From contig NW_027469561.1 in the NCBI RefSeq assembly GCF_051020765.1, positions 37,072 through 101,071 on the forward strand: DNA of 64,000 nucleotides, given 5' to 3'. The position numbers and the translations under genes were made by a program. The DNA comes from Lasioglossum baleicum (Eukaryota > Arthropoda > Insecta > Hymenoptera > Halictidae). Shown here in pieces: positions 12,343 to 26,711 of the stretch (position 1 is its first letter; every line of letters starts with the position of its first letter). Below the pieces are notes generated by a model that was not told where the DNA came from, made no database searches, and was given only the letters and a program-made list of their open reading frames with translations.

Positions 12343-14705
12343 CAGTCAACGGGCTCGTTAACTTCATGTATTGATTAGAGCATCGATGGTCAAGCCGGTC
12401 GTGAACGTTACCGCCAACTTTCATAGTCGAACGCATATGTCAGTAGCACCACCGTGCAGTATTTCAGAAATCCGAACCAGGTAATCCCAGAGTAAATCCG
12501 CTGAAGAGTTTTGGTAATGGACACCTTTATTCACGGTTTGACTATTACAGTAGAGCGCCAAACCATTTGAGAGCGTTAACAACTGGTATAAAGTGAAACG
12601 TCTTACCGAAGGCCTTACCTTCCGCGACCCATTGCCCCTTTATCGAGAAAATAAGTTCGTGTTCAGAGAATGAAATTAGTCTTCATTTCAGTAACCTTCT
12701 CCTTAGCTTCATGTATGAATTAGAAGATCGAATGTCAAACCGCCCGACAACGTTGTCACCTACTGTGAGTGTGGAACTGTTATGTCAATAGCTTCACCCA
12801 TCCAGCGATTCCAAGAGTATTACCAGGTATCCTGGGAGTAATCCAGCTGAATAGTATTGGTAATATTCTCCTGATGCCATAGTTCGAATATTAAAATAGA
12901 GCGTTAAACCGTTGTAAATCATTGCGAATTGGTGCAGGGTCGAACTTCTTACGGAATGCCTTGCCCTCCAAGAAACTATCCAGCTGCATCCAGAGTATAA
13001 CACAGTGCTCAGAGGGACGAATTGGTATTCATTTTAGTGTACGGCAACTTAATTTAAATTATGAATTGAATGCTCGAGCGTCAAACCGTTCGAGAATATC
13101 ACATCATTCTTTGAGATAAGAACGACTAAGTCAATAGCTTCATGCATCCTGTGATTCAGAGATGTCAAACCAGGCATTTCGGATGTAAATCCGCTGATCA
13201 ATATTGGTAATAGACATCTTAATTCACTGCTCGAATATTAAAGTACAAAGTCAAACGGTTGTAGAACATTACCTATTCTCATAGATTCAAACATTTTAGC
13301 GAGGGCCTTACCTTCCAATCAACCTATCACGCTGTAGCGAGTATCCCTTTTAATGTTCACGGAAACGAATTGGTAGATATTTCAGCAGACGGACACCACA
13401 TTTCTATGCATAAATATCAAAATCGATAGTCAATCCGTTACAAATTGTTACAACCCTCTATGAGAGTTGGACGGCTATGTCTATAGCTTCTCTAATCCTG
13501 TCATGCCGTAAGTCAAACGAGATATTCCGGTAGTGAATCCGTTGTTCAGCATAGGCAACGACCCCATATTTAATGTTATGCATATTAAAGTAGGGAGTCA
13601 AAGCGTTGGAGAACACTACTAATTGGTATATGGTACTTCTTTTTGCCGAACATGTATCCTAACTAGAACTTATCCCGCAATAGCGAGAGTCATGCCTAAT
13701 GCATACGGAAACAAATTAGTAAACATTATTGCATAAACGCACCATATTTTCATATCTGAATTAGAATATCGAGTTTCAAATCGTTCTAGACCGTTCCCAC
13801 CTTCTTTGGGACTGGAACGACTAACTCAATCGCTTCACCTATCCTGTGATTCCGATAGTCATATCTGGTATTCCTGGAGTCAATCCGCAGTACATTATTG
13901 GCGATAGACACCATAATTCACGGTATGAATATTAATGTACAGTGTCAAACCGTCGTGGATCGATACACATTGGTATGAAGACATCCTTTGTACTGAGGGA
14001 CTTACTTTCGGGGGTCTAACGCGCTGTATCGAGAGCATAACCTCGTGCTCACGGAAGCAAATTGGCATACGCTTTAGTGACAGCCACCTTCATTTCATCT
14101 ATGATTTAGATGATCGAGGAACAAACCGTTCGAGAACGTTGCCTCCTTATTTGGGGGTCGAACGCATTAGACAATAGCTAAAGCTGTCATGTGATTCCGA
14201 AAGTCAAACAACTTATTCCGGGAGATAATCCGTTGATCAGTGTTGATATTGGACACATTATCACGTCTTGAATATTGAAGCAGAGCGCCATGTACCAATT
14301 AGAAGATCTACTGTCAAAGAGTTTGAGAACGTTACCACCCTCTTTGAGATTGGAACTGCTAAATCAGTAGCTTCACCAATCCAATGATGCCGAGAGTCAA
14401 GCTTGTCATTCCAGGAGTAAATGCGCTATGCAGTGATGGCAATAGACACATCTAGTCAGGTTTTGAATAATAACGTAGAGCGTCAATCCGTATGAGAACG
14501 CTAGAAATTGGTACAAAGAGAAGACGTCTCACTGAAGTCCATACCCTCCGTAGGAACAACGTGCTGCCCCGTGAGCATAACATGGTGTTCATAGTATCAA
14601 ATTAGTATACATTTTAGTGACGGGCACATTAATATCATATATGAATTAGAAGATCTGGCGTCAAACCATTCGAGAACGTTACCTCCTTTTTTGAGAGTCG
14701 AACTT
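12343..14705 (-). repeat. 345-bp satellite, reverse block 3 (~7 units)
   Basis: About seven reverse units. One clear half-unit deletion lies at about 14290: sequence from one half (GAATATTGAAGCAGAGCGCC) continues directly as the equivalent point of the other half (CCAATTAGAAGATC). A unit around 13365-13435 combines class B features (GTTCACGGAAACGAATTGGT) with a class F-like segment. The right edge is abrupt: reverse GAGAGTCGAAC is followed by forward sequence leading into TACTCCCGGAATACCTGG at about 14719. No gene visible. Confidence 0.88.
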
Positions 14706-17339
14706 CTTCGAGCGTACGTACTCCCGGAATACCTGGACTGGCACTCGACATCCCAGAATAGGTGATGTCATTTACTTAGCAGCACGACCATTAAAGAAGG
14801 CGGAGACTTTCTCCAACGATTTGACACTCGATCGCCTGTTTTATACATGAAATTAAGATGACCGTCACTAAAACGCATACAAATTTGTTTTTCTGTGCAC
14901 GATATTCTACTCTCGCTACTGCGGATGTTATTTCTCGGAAGGGAAGATATTCTGTGTAAGCTTCAACTACATAGCAAGAGCTAACGTTCTCGAATGGTTT
15001 CACTCTCGACATCAGTATTTGTACCGTGAATTAAGATGTCCACTGGTAATACTACACAATGGATTGATTCCCGAAATGGCTGGCATTACCAACGGATATC
15101 AAGATATGTGAAACCAATGACTTAGCCACTCGGTTCTTAAAGAAGGTGGTATCGTTCTCGAACGCATTGACTCCGGAATTTCCTATTCGTATATGCAATT
15201 ATGTTGACCATCTTCGAAAATATCTAGTAATCTGTTTTCTTCAACACTAAGATAGGCAATCCCTAGTTCGGTGTTGGTTCTAGAAAGATAAGTTTTTCGA
15301 TACAACGTTTGACTGTGTACAGTTTGAATCGTTCTCGAAAGGATTGACGGTCTACTTTAATATTCAAACCGTGAATTAAGATGCCATTATCCAATACCCT
15401 TCAGCGGACATACTCTCGGTTTTCCCGGGTTGCCACCCAGAATCACGGGACAGATGAAGCTACTGATTAGCTGTTCGACTCACAAGGAAGGTGGTCACGA
15501 TCCTATACCGTTTGACACTCGACCTTCTAATTCATATATGATCTTATGGTGACCGTTACTAAAATGGATACTGATTTCATCCTCTGAACACCATGTCATA
15601 CTCTCGATACGTCGCGTTAAGCTTTCGAAGTGTAAGGTTTTCAGTAAAACCTTTGACTTCGTACCAACTGGTAACGCTCTCATGCGGATTGACGCACTAC
15701 TTTCATATTCCCACGGTGAACTAAGATGTCGAGTGCCTATAGTGTACAGCGTATTGACACCCGGAAATCCTGGTTTAGCTCTCGAAATCACAGGATAGGC
15801 GAAGCTACACACATAGTTGTTCGAATCTCGAAGAGTGAAGTATCGTTCTGCGACCGTTGGACCCTCGATCTTCTAATTAACACAGTAAATTAAGATGCCC
15901 GTCACTAAAATGTATAGTAATTCGTGCCACTGACCAACATCTTATTCTCTCGATTCAGCGGGTTAGTTGTTCGGAGTGTAAGATCTTCAGTAAGACGTTT
16001 GAATGCATAACAATTGGTAACGCAGACAAACAATTTCACGCTTTACTTTAATATTCAATTCGTGAACTAAGGATTCTATTGCCAATACTGCTAAGCGGAT
16101 TATCATCTGGAATACCTGGATTGACTATAGGAATAACAGGATCGGTGAAGGTGCTGACTCAGCTGTGTGACTCTCAAAGTAGGTGATAAAGTTCACGAAC
16201 TGATTGATTGGCGATCTCCTTATTCAATTCAGGTGCCCGTCACTGATTGGATGACTAATTTCTATCTCTGAACACGAAGTTATACTCCCGAAATGGCCGG
16301 TGAGCTTCTAAGAAGGTAAGGCAATCAGGAAAGTGCTTGACTTTATACCAATTTGCAACTTGCTAAAACCTTTCCAGCTCTACCTTAATATTCAAACCAT
16401 GAATTATGGTGTCAATTGCCAATACTCTTCAGCGGATTTACTCCCGGAATACCTGGTTTGACTCGCGGAATCAGAGGTTGGTGAAGGTATTGACTTAGCC
16501 GTTCGTCTCTCACAGCAGGTGGGAACGCTTTCGAACGGTTTGACACTCGCTGTACTAAGTCATGCATGAAATAAAGGTGCTCGTCACTAAAATGTATAGT
16601 TATTTGTTTGACTCTTGCTATCATATGATAGGTCAGGCTGTTGACTTAACTGTGCCATCCTTGGAGACGGTAGGCTCGTTCTCGTCTGGTTGGGCCCACG
16701 ACATTGTAATTCATGCATGAAACTGTGATGCCCATCACTAAAATGTTTAACTATATCATTTTCTGAAAACGAGGTTAGCTTCTCTGAAGGTAAGTCTATC
16801 CGTGAATGGTTTGTACCTATACCAGTGTGTACCGTCCTACCACGGGTTGGCGGTTTGCTTTGACAATCGTTCCGTGAACTATGTTGTCTATTGCCTGTAA
16901 TGTACTGGGTATTTAGTTCCGGAGTACCTCCTTTGTCTCTCGGAATCACAGGATAGATGAAGCTATTGACATATGTTTGCGATTCTATAAGAAGGTTGTA
17001 ACGTTTTGGAACGGTTTGACACTCGGTCCTCTAATTCATACATGAAATTCATGTGCCCATCAGTCAAATGTATACTAACGTCTTTCTCTGAACACGAAGT
17101 TATACACTCTGTGCGGCGGGTTAGCTTCTCGGAAGGAAAGGCTTTCGGTAAAAGGTTTGTCTCTGTAACAATGAGTAGCGTCCTATAACGAGTTGACGGT
17201 CTCCTTTGATATTCATACCTTCAATTAAAGTGTCTGTGGCCGATACTGTTCGGCGGATTTAATCCTGGAATTGCTGCTTTTGCTCTCCGAATCACAGGAT
17301 AGGTGAGGGTATTGACATAGCACACTGATTTTTCAAGAA

Positions 17340-18240
17340 GTGTTTGACACTCCATGTTCTAATTCATGCATGAGATTAAGGTGCTCGCCACTAAACTGTA
17401 TACTAGTTCGTTCCTCTGAACGCGGTGTTGTACTCTGGTCGCAGCGGGTCAGTTTTTCGGAGCGTATGGCATTCTGTAAGATATTTAAGCCTACACGAAT
17501 GGCTAATGTTCTGCAACGGCCTGACTGCCTGCCTTAATATGCAAACCATGAATTGAGGTGCCTGTTGGTAATATTGTACATCGATTTTACTCTCGCAATA
17601 TCTGGCTTGATTCTTTAAATCGCAGGATACGTGAAACTATTGGCTTTGCCGTTCGTCCCTCACAGAAGGTTGCAACGGTCTCGTTTGGTTTGTCCCACGA
17701 TCTTCTAATTCATACACGAAACTAAGATGCTCGTCGCTAAAATGTATACCAGTTCATACCTCTGATCACGGATATATACTCTCAATACAGGCGGCCAATT
17801 TTTCGGATGGTATGGCATTCTGTTAGACGTTTAACCCTACAGGAATATTTAATGTTCTCACAACGGCATGTCGGCCTTGTTTAATATTCAAACCGTGAAA
17901 TGTGGAGACTAATTCCTATTATGTAAGGCGCATTTACTCGCGCAATATCTGGTTTGATTCTCGAAATCGGAGGATACGTGAAACTATTGACTTAGCCGTT
18001 CGTCTCTCACAAAAGGTTGCAGCGTTCTCGTTTGGTTTGATCATCGATCTTCTAATTCATACATGAAACTAAGGTGCTCATCACTAAAATTTATACCAGT
18101 TCATTCCCCTGAAAACGGGGATATACTTTCGATACAGAGGGCCAGTTTTTCGGAGGGTAAGACGTTCTGTAAGAAATTTAACCCTACACGAATATGAAAT
18201 ATTCTACAACGGCTTGACGGCCTGCTTTCATATTCACTAC
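17340..18240 (+). repeat. Three consecutive class C units (local amplification)
   Basis: Three adjacent units share a block of diagnostic bases that most neighbours lack: AGTTTTTCGGAGGGTA (or a close variant), GCATTCTGT, TTTAACCCTACACGAAT, and CGGCTTGACGGCCTGCTTTA. Their equivalent points lie near 17442, 17788 and 18136, spacings of 346 and 348 bp. Single class C copies occur elsewhere, so this looks like a short local tandem expansion. Confidence 0.65.
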
Positions 18241-21200
18241 GCGAATTGAGCTATCCATTGCCAATACTCTTCTGCGGATTTACCCTCGGAAAACCTGGTT
18301 TGTCTCTCGGAATCTCAGGATGCGTGTAGCTATTAACATATCCATTCCACCCTCAAAGGGTGTGCTTACGTTCTCGATCGGTTTGGCACTCGATCAGCTA
18401 ATTCATACATGAAATTAAGTGACCGTCATTAAAATGTATAATAATTCGTCCCATTGAACATCATGTTATACTCTCGATACAGCGGCTTAGTTCTTCGGAG
18501 TGTAAAGTCTTCAGTAAAGCGTTTTCCATTATACCAATTGGTAACGCTCTCAAACTGTTTGACGATCTACTTTAATATTCCAACCGCGAATTAACGTGTC
18601 TAATGCCAATACAGTTCAGGAGATATGCTCCCGTAACACCTGGGTTGACTCTCGGAATCACAGGATATGCGACGCAATCGACATAGCTTTCCGACACTCA
18701 GAGGTGGTGGTAACGTTCTCAAACGTGTTAACACTTAACCTTCTAATCCATACATGAAATTAATGCGCCCAACACTGAAATGTATACTAATTTTCTTCTC
18801 TCAACACGAAGGTATTATCTCGAAACAGCGGGATGGCTTCTCGGATACTGAGGCCTTCGGTAAATTTTTCGACTGTGTAGCAATAGGGAACGTTCTATAA
18901 AGGTTTGAAACTGTTCTTTAATATTTATACCGCGAAATTGCGTGTCTAATGCCAATACTGTACGCAGCCATTGGACGCGGACTACGTTATTTGACTATCG
19001 AAATCACAGGATAGGTGAAGCAGTTATCATCGCAGTTCGACGCTTAAGGACGGTGGTAACGTTCTCCAAATGTTTTACTCATGATTTTTCTATTCATATA
19101 TGTAAATAAGGCGCTCGCAATTAAAATGAGTACGATTATGTTTCCCTAAATACGAAGATTTACACTCGATACTGAAGTTGAAGTTAACAGAAGGTAAAGT
19201 ATTCGGAGAAAGAAGGAATTTACAACAATGGGTAATGTTCTCCGAGGGTTTCATTCTCTACTTTAATATACACACCGCGGATTAATGTGTCTATTGAAAA
19301 TAGTTTTCAGCGGACTTACTCGTGATGTACAACGATTGACACTCGGAATCTATTCTATTGGCGAAGCTATTGACTCAGCCGTTCAACTCTCAAGGAATGT
19401 GGGACCGTTCTCGAACGGTTTGATTGCCGGTTTTCCATTCATACATAAAAATCAGGTGTCCGACTGCTAAAATGTCTACTCCTTTGATGCAGTGAAATCC
19501 AAGCACAACAATCGCTACAGCGGGTTAGGTTCTCGGAAGGAAATGTATCGGGTAAAACTAATGACTATATACCAATGTTAAATGTTCTCCTACGGCTTGA
19601 CTCACTACTATAACCTCATACCGTGAATTAACCTGTGTGTTGCCAATAACGTTCAGCGGACTCCCAGAATCACAAGTATATGTGAAGCTATTGTATCCGC
19701 GGTTTGACTTTCAAGGAAGGTGGTAACGATCTTGTACGGTTTGTTACTAGATCTTACAATTGGTAGATAAATCAAATTGCCTATCACTAAAATGAATACT
19801 AATTTCTTTCTCTAAACACGAACTTATATGCTCGATGAAGACGCTGAAGTTCGCGGAAGGTATGACCTTCGGTAAAACGTTTGACTTTATATCAACAGGC
19901 AATGCTCTAAGACGGTTTGACGCTTTACTTTTGTATTCAAACCGTAAATTAAAGTGTCTGTCGGCAAGACTGATCAGCGGATTTACTCCAGCAATACTGG
20001 GCTTGTCCCTTCGAATCACTGGATAGGTGAAATTAATGACTTAGCCCATCGTCTCTCATAGAAGGCGGTAACAATGTCGAACGGTTTGGCCCTCGAACTT
20101 TTTATTCCTAATCGCATTTAAGGTGATGTCCCTAATTTGTATACTAATGTCTTTGCCCAGACACGTAGATATACATTCGAAATCGTTGGTCAGCTTCTCC
20201 AACGGTAACGAATTCTGTAAAACGCTTGACTTCATAGCAATTAAAAACGTCCCCACAGTGGTGTGAGGCTCTTCTTTAGTATACAAACCGTGAATTAAGC
20301 TACCAATTGCCAATACTCTGCAGCGGATTTACTCCGGGTTTGCACGAGATGCCTCTCGGAATCACGGGATAGGTGACGCTATTGACTGAGCCATTCGTCT
20401 CTCACCGAAGGTGCCAACGTTCTCGCGCGGTTTGACAGGCGATCTTCTAAATCTTGCACCAAGCTAAGGTGCACGTCACTAAAATGAATAATAACTTCTT
20501 TCTCTGAACACGAAGTTTCACTCTCGAACCAGCAGGTGAGATTCTCGGAAGGTAAGGCCTTGCGTAAAACGTTTGACTTTATACAAGTCGTTAACGTTGT
20601 CAAACCCCATGACTCGTTTCATTATTATTCAAACCGTGAATTAACGTGTCAATTGCCAATACTCTACAGCGGATTTACTCCGGTAATACCTGGTTTCACT
20701 TTCGGAATCACAGGATAGGTGAAGCTATTGACATAGCTGTCCCAATCTTAAGGCAGGTAACGTTCGGGAACGGTTTTACCCTCGATCCAGTAATTCATAC
20801 ATGAGAGTAAGGTTCACTACACCAAGATGTATAATACATTGTCTTTCCGAGGACGAAGTTACACACTCTATGCAGCGGGTCAGCTTCTCGTAAGCTAATT
20901 CCTTCGATAGAATGTTTGACTGTATACCAATAAGGGGCATTGCCAACTGTGTGACACTGTAATTTTATTTACTTCTTATTTATACAGGGAAGTAGTGTTT
21001 CTAATGCCTATAGTGTACCCGCGAATTTACTCCCAGAGTAGCGGATTTGACTCTCGGAACTACAGGATACATGAAGCTATTAACTTAGCCCTCCGAATCA
21101 CAAAGAATGTGGTAACGTTCTCGAACCGTTTGCATCACGATCTTCTAATGCATACATGAAATTAGGGTGCCCGTTGCTAAAATGTAAACTAATGTGACTC

Positions 21201-24200
21201 ATTGAGCATAAAGTCATACCCTCGGGTTTGTTTCGCGGTAGGTAAGGGTTCTGTATAAAGTTTGACTCTACACCTACAGGATAAGATCTACAAATGTTTG
21301 TCGGTCTACCTTAATATTCATACCGTGTATTAAGATGTCCGGTGCCAGATGTTTAAACCGGTTTGACACCCGGAATATCTCGTTTGACATTCTGAATTAC
21401 AGGGTATGTGAAGCTATTGACCTAGCAGTTCGTCTGTCACAGAAGGTAGAAACATTTTCGAACGTATCGTCCATCGATCTCCTTATTCATAACGAAATTA
21501 AGATCCCCGTCACTAGAATGCTTGCTAATGTGTTTCCCTAAACACGTAGCTATACTCTCGGTACAGCTGGTTTGTTTTTCGGAGGGCAAGGCATTCTGTA
21601 AGAAGTTTAACCCTATACGAACAGGAAGTATTGTACAACGGCATGACGGCATCAATATTGAAACCGAAAATTGAGGTGTCTCTTGCCAATACTGCTAAGC
21701 GGATTTACACCCGGAATACCTGGTATGATTCTCGGAAACACATAACATGTGAAGCTATTGTGTGTTGCGATTTAGTGTTTGAATCTCAATGAATCTGGCA
21801 GCTTTTCGAACGGTTTGGCCCTTTATCATCTCATTCGTACACGAATTTAGGGTACCCGTCACTTTGAGCACGAACTAATACTCTTGATGATATCGGTGAG
21901 TTCCGCGGTAGGTAAGGCCTTCGGTAAAACGTTTGATCTTATACAAGTTGGTAACGCACTCAAAGGTTTGACGCTCTAATGTAATTTTCAGCGCGCGAAA
22001 TATGGTGTGTATTGCCAAAACTCTTCTGCGTTATTTGTCCCGGAATACCTGGCTTGACTTTCAGCATCACAGGATATGTGAAACTATTGACTTAGCGGTT
22101 CGACTCTCAAAGGAGGTAACCTTCTCAAACGGTTTGAACCTAGATATCCTAATTCATACATGAAACTAATGTGTCCGTGAGTAAAATGCATACTAATTTA
22201 CTTCAGTGAACACGAAGTTATGCTCTCGATACAGGGAGTTAGCATCACGGAAGGAAAGCCCTTCGGGAAAGGTTTGACTGTATACCAATACGTAATGTTG
22301 GTCATTGGTTCGGTTCAATACCATAATATATGTAGCCTGAAATGGGGTGTCCAATGCCAATGATGTGCTGCGGATTTGATCCAGGAATAGTTGGTTTGGA
22401 TCTAGGTGTCACGGGATGGATGATGGTATTGACTTAGCCGTTCGATTCCCAAAGAAGGTTGTCACGTTCTCGAACGGTTTGTCACGCGGTCATCGAATTC
22501 ATAACGGAAATTAAGGTGGACGTCAATAAAATGTATACTAATTTGTGTCTCTGGACTCGAAGTTATACTCTCGATACATCGGGATTGGTTCACGCAAGAT
22601 AAAGTATTGGGTAAAACGAATGACTTTATGCCATTTCTTATTGATGCCCGACGGCTCTCGAGCTGAATATTCATGCAGATAATTAAGTTATATATTCGCA
22701 ATTCTGTCCAGGGTATTTACTCCTGGAATACCTGGTTTGACTCTCCGAATCACGAGGTAAGTGAAGCTAGTGGCTCAGCTGTGCGACTCTCAAAGCTGAT
22801 GGAAACGTTCTCTAATGCTTTGACGCTCGATCTTCTGATTCATACATGAATTTACGGTGTCGTCCCTAAATTGTGTACTAATGTGTTTCCCTAAACACGT
22901 GGATATACTCTCGATTCGGCGGGTTGGCTTCTCGAACGATAAGGCATTCGGCAAAACGTTTGACTTTATAGCAATTAGTAACGTTCTGACACGGTGTGTC
23001 GCACGATCTTCATATTCACACCTCGAATTAAGGTATCTATTGGAAATACTGTACAGGGAATTTTTCTCGGAATACTAGATTTGTCTCTAAATCGCAGGGT
23101 ACGTGAAGCAAATGACAGCCGTTCGTCTCTCACAGAAGGTGCCAACGCTCTCGGACGGTTTGACAGTAGATCTTCTAATTCATACATTAAATTAAGGTGA
23201 CGTCACTAAATATTGTACCAATGTGTTTGCCTAAACACGTAGTTATACTCTCGGAACGGCGGGTTACCTTCTCGGACGGAAAGGCATTCGGTAAAACAGT
23301 TGGCATTGTAGCAACTGGTAACGATCACAAACGGGATGACGCTCCATTTTAAAATGCAACCCATGGATTAATGTGTTGTTGCCAATACTGATCAGCGGAT
23401 TTACTTTCAGAATACCCGCTTGACTCTCGGAATCGCAGGATAGGTGAAGCATTTGACTTAGTCGTTCGTGTCTCAGAGAAGGAGGCACGCTTTGACCCTC
23501 GATGTTCGAAATTATGTGTGAAGTTAAGGTTCTCTTCTCTAAAATGTACACTAGTTTGATTCTCTAAACTCGAAGTAGTACCCCGGAAATAGAGGGTTAG
23601 CTTCTCGGAAGGTTAAATCTTCTGCGAAATGTATAACTTTATAAAATTTGGTGACGCTAATTAACGGTCTGCTATAATATTAATTCCGAGAATTACGGTG
23701 TATATTGCCAATTCTGTACGAGGCATTTATTCCCGGAGAAGCTAGTTTGCCTCTCGGATTTCCATGATACGTCAAACTGTTAACTTAGCCTTTCGAATCC
23801 AAAAGAGGATGGTAACGTTCTCGAATCGTTTGCCTCTCCATCTCCTAATCCATACATTAGATTATGTTGCCCGTTACTAAAATGTAAACTAATGTGTTTC
23901 TCTGAGCAGAAAATTATACTCTCGATACGGAGGGTTTGGTTCACGGTAGGTACGGCTCTTTGTAAAAAGTTGGATATTACATCAATTGGTAAAGTTCTGC
24001 AATGGTTTGGCGCTCCAGCTTAATATTCATACCGTGAATTAAGGTGTCCGTTGACAGTAGTGAAAAACGGATTGACTCCCGGAATACCTTCTTTCATCCT
24101 CGGAATCACAGGACAGTTGTAGCTATTGAACTAGAAGTTCGGTTCTCGAAGGAGGTGGTAACGGTGTGGAACGGTTTGACGCTCGCCCTTCTAACTGGTA

Positions 24201-26706
24201 CAAGAAATTAAGGTGTATGCCACTAAAAGGAATACTAATTTGTTTCCATGGACTCGAAATTATTATCGCTATGCAATGACTTATATTCACCGAAGGCAAG
24301 GCCTATGTTAAAAAGAGTGTCTTTATACCAATTGATAATGGTCTGTGATAGTTTGACTCCCTACTTTAATACTCACACCGTGAATTATGGTGTCATTTGC
24401 CTTTATAATTCAGCTGACTTGTTTCAGTACCGTCTTGTTTGACTCTCGGAATAACAGGGCAGGAGAAGATATTGCCTTAGCTATGCGACTCTCCATGAAG
24501 ATGGTAACGATGTCGAACGGTATAACCTTGTATCTCCTTATTCATACATGAAGTGCTGTCGCTAACTTGAGTACTAATGTGCTTCTCTAAACACTACGTT
24601 CTACGCTCCATACGGCGAATCACCTTCTCGCCCCGTAGCCTTTCGGAAAGAACGTTTGACGATATATCAATTGGTAACGTTCTCACATGGCGTGACGCTC
24701 TATTTTAATATCCAATCCGCGAATTAAGGTATATATATTTCCAATACTGTGAAGCGCATTTACTCCCAAAATATCTCCTTTGCCTCTTGCAATCACAGGA
24801 TGTATGAAGCTATTGACTTAGCCCTTCGAGTCTCAGTGAAGGTGGCATCTTTCTCGAACGGTGTGACCCACGCTCCACATACATATAATAAAACTTAGGA
24901 CCGCGTCACTAAAATGTTTACCAATTTCGTCCTCTGAACACCAAGTTATACTCTCGATACGATGGGATAGCTTCTCCGAAGGGAAGGCCATCGGTACAGT
25001 GTTTGACTTTATACTAAATGGCTATCTTCTCCAGCGGTTGGACGCTCTACTTTACTATTCATACCGTGATCTTAGGTGTCCATTGCCAGTAGTGTACCGC
25101 GGATTGTATCTCAGAATACCTCGTTCGACTTTCGGAATCACAGGGTAGGTCATGTTATTGACGTAGCTGTGCGACTCTCAAGGAATGTAGTTGTGATCTC
25201 GACCGATCTGACTCTCGATTTTGCTATTCATATATGGAAATAAGGTGTGCGTTAGCTAAAGTGTCTTGTAATTTGTTTTGCTGAACCCCACATAACACAG
25301 ACAATACGGCAGGTTATGTTCTCGAAAGAGCAAATTATCCGGTAAGGCGTATGACGTTGTACCAATTGGTAACGATCTCAAACGGTTTGTCGCTCTACTG
25401 TAATATTCAAACCGCGAATTAACGTATCTATTGCCAATACTGGTCAGCGGAATAGTCCCGGAATAATTGGTATAACTCACAGAATCACAGGATAGGTGAA
25501 GCAATTGACAAAGCTGTCCGTTTCTCACAGAAGGTTGTAACGTTCTAGAACTGAATGACCCTCGATATTATAATTCACGCACGATGATAAGATGCCCATT
25601 ACTGAAATGAATGTTAATTTCATTTTCCGAACAGGAAGTTATAACACCATTACATGCTATCGTCGTGTAAGTTCCCTACTAAATCGTTCGAATTTATACA
25701 AATTGGCCTCGCACTCATTCAGTCTGACGGTCTACTTTAATATTCAAATCGTACATAGATCTGTCTATTGCCAAAACTATTCGGCGGATTTTCTACCGCA
25801 ATACCTCGCTTTTTCACTCGAAATTACAGGAATGGTGAAGCTATTGTATTAGCTATGCGACTGTCATAAGAGTTGCTAACGTTCTCGGAAGATTTGACCC
25901 TACATCTTCTATTCATAGATGCAATTTGCGTGTCTGTCCGATAAAGTGCCTACTAATTTCATTCCCTGAACTCTAAGCCAAATAGTTGCTGCAACGGGTT
26001 AGTTTCTCGGGGGGTAATGTATCCGGTAAGAAGCTTGACCCTATACCAGTAAGTAACGTTCTACGACAGTTCGAATCTCTATATTAGCATTCATAGCGCA
26101 AATTAAGGTGTCTCTTGTCAATGCTGTACTGCGGATTTACTCACCGAATTCCAGGTTTGACTCTCGGTATCATAGGATATGTGAATCTATCGACTTAGCC
26201 GTTCGTCACTCGCAGAACGTGGCAATGTTCTCGCCCGGTTTCCGGTCGTTATTCCTATATATGCATGAAAATATGGTGTCCGTTTGCTAATACGTCTACT
26301 AACTTGATCACGTGAAAAAGATGGAACACAGTCTCTGCAGCGGCTTAGGTTCTCGGATGGTAAGGTATTGGATAGAAACAAGGGATTTATAACAATTGGT
26401 AATGCTCTCCGACGGTTGGACTCTCAAGCTTAGTATTCATATCGTGATTTAACGTTTCTATATCCAATACTGTTCAGTGGATTTAATCCCGGAACATCTT
26501 GCTTGACTCTCGGAAGGACAGGATGCGTGTAGCTATTGACATTGCCGGTCGTCTCTTACTCAAGGTGGAAAAGTTCCCGAACGGTTTGACACTCGCTTGT
26601 CCAGTGCATGCAGGAAATTAAGGTGCCCGTCTGCTAAAATCTGTACTGACGTGATCACGTGAAAACGTCACGAGACCATCGCTACAGCGGATTGGGTTCT
26701 AGGTCA

Positions 26707-26711
26707 ACGTG
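26707..26711. repeat. Left copy of inferred 5-bp target-site duplication
   Basis: Sequence ACGTG. Aligned base for base to the class B consensus (GGTTCTCGGAAG then GTAAG), these five positions correspond to GTAAG, which is also what directly follows the island at 27233. The satellite register therefore implies a 5-bp duplication, although only one of five bases still matches. Given the divergence of the whole array, mutation of this copy is plausible but not proven. Confidence 0.5.

Larger units (their letters stand above)
14706..26711 (+). repeat. 345-bp satellite, forward block 3, left part (~35 units)
   Basis: The left part of the longest uninterrupted forward run (14706-30067), ended on the right by an LTR insertion. 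Units stay in register except for a deletion joint near 16607 (TATTTGTTTGACTCTTGCTA joins the middle of one half to the middle of the other). It contains three consecutive class C units (17340-18240), a further class C segment near 21560-21650, class D segments near 19833 and 21892, class E segments near 20130, 22860 and 23200, and three consecutive class B half-units near 25975, 26320 and 26660. The LTR is inserted in the last of these. No coding sequence recognised. Confidence 0.9.
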
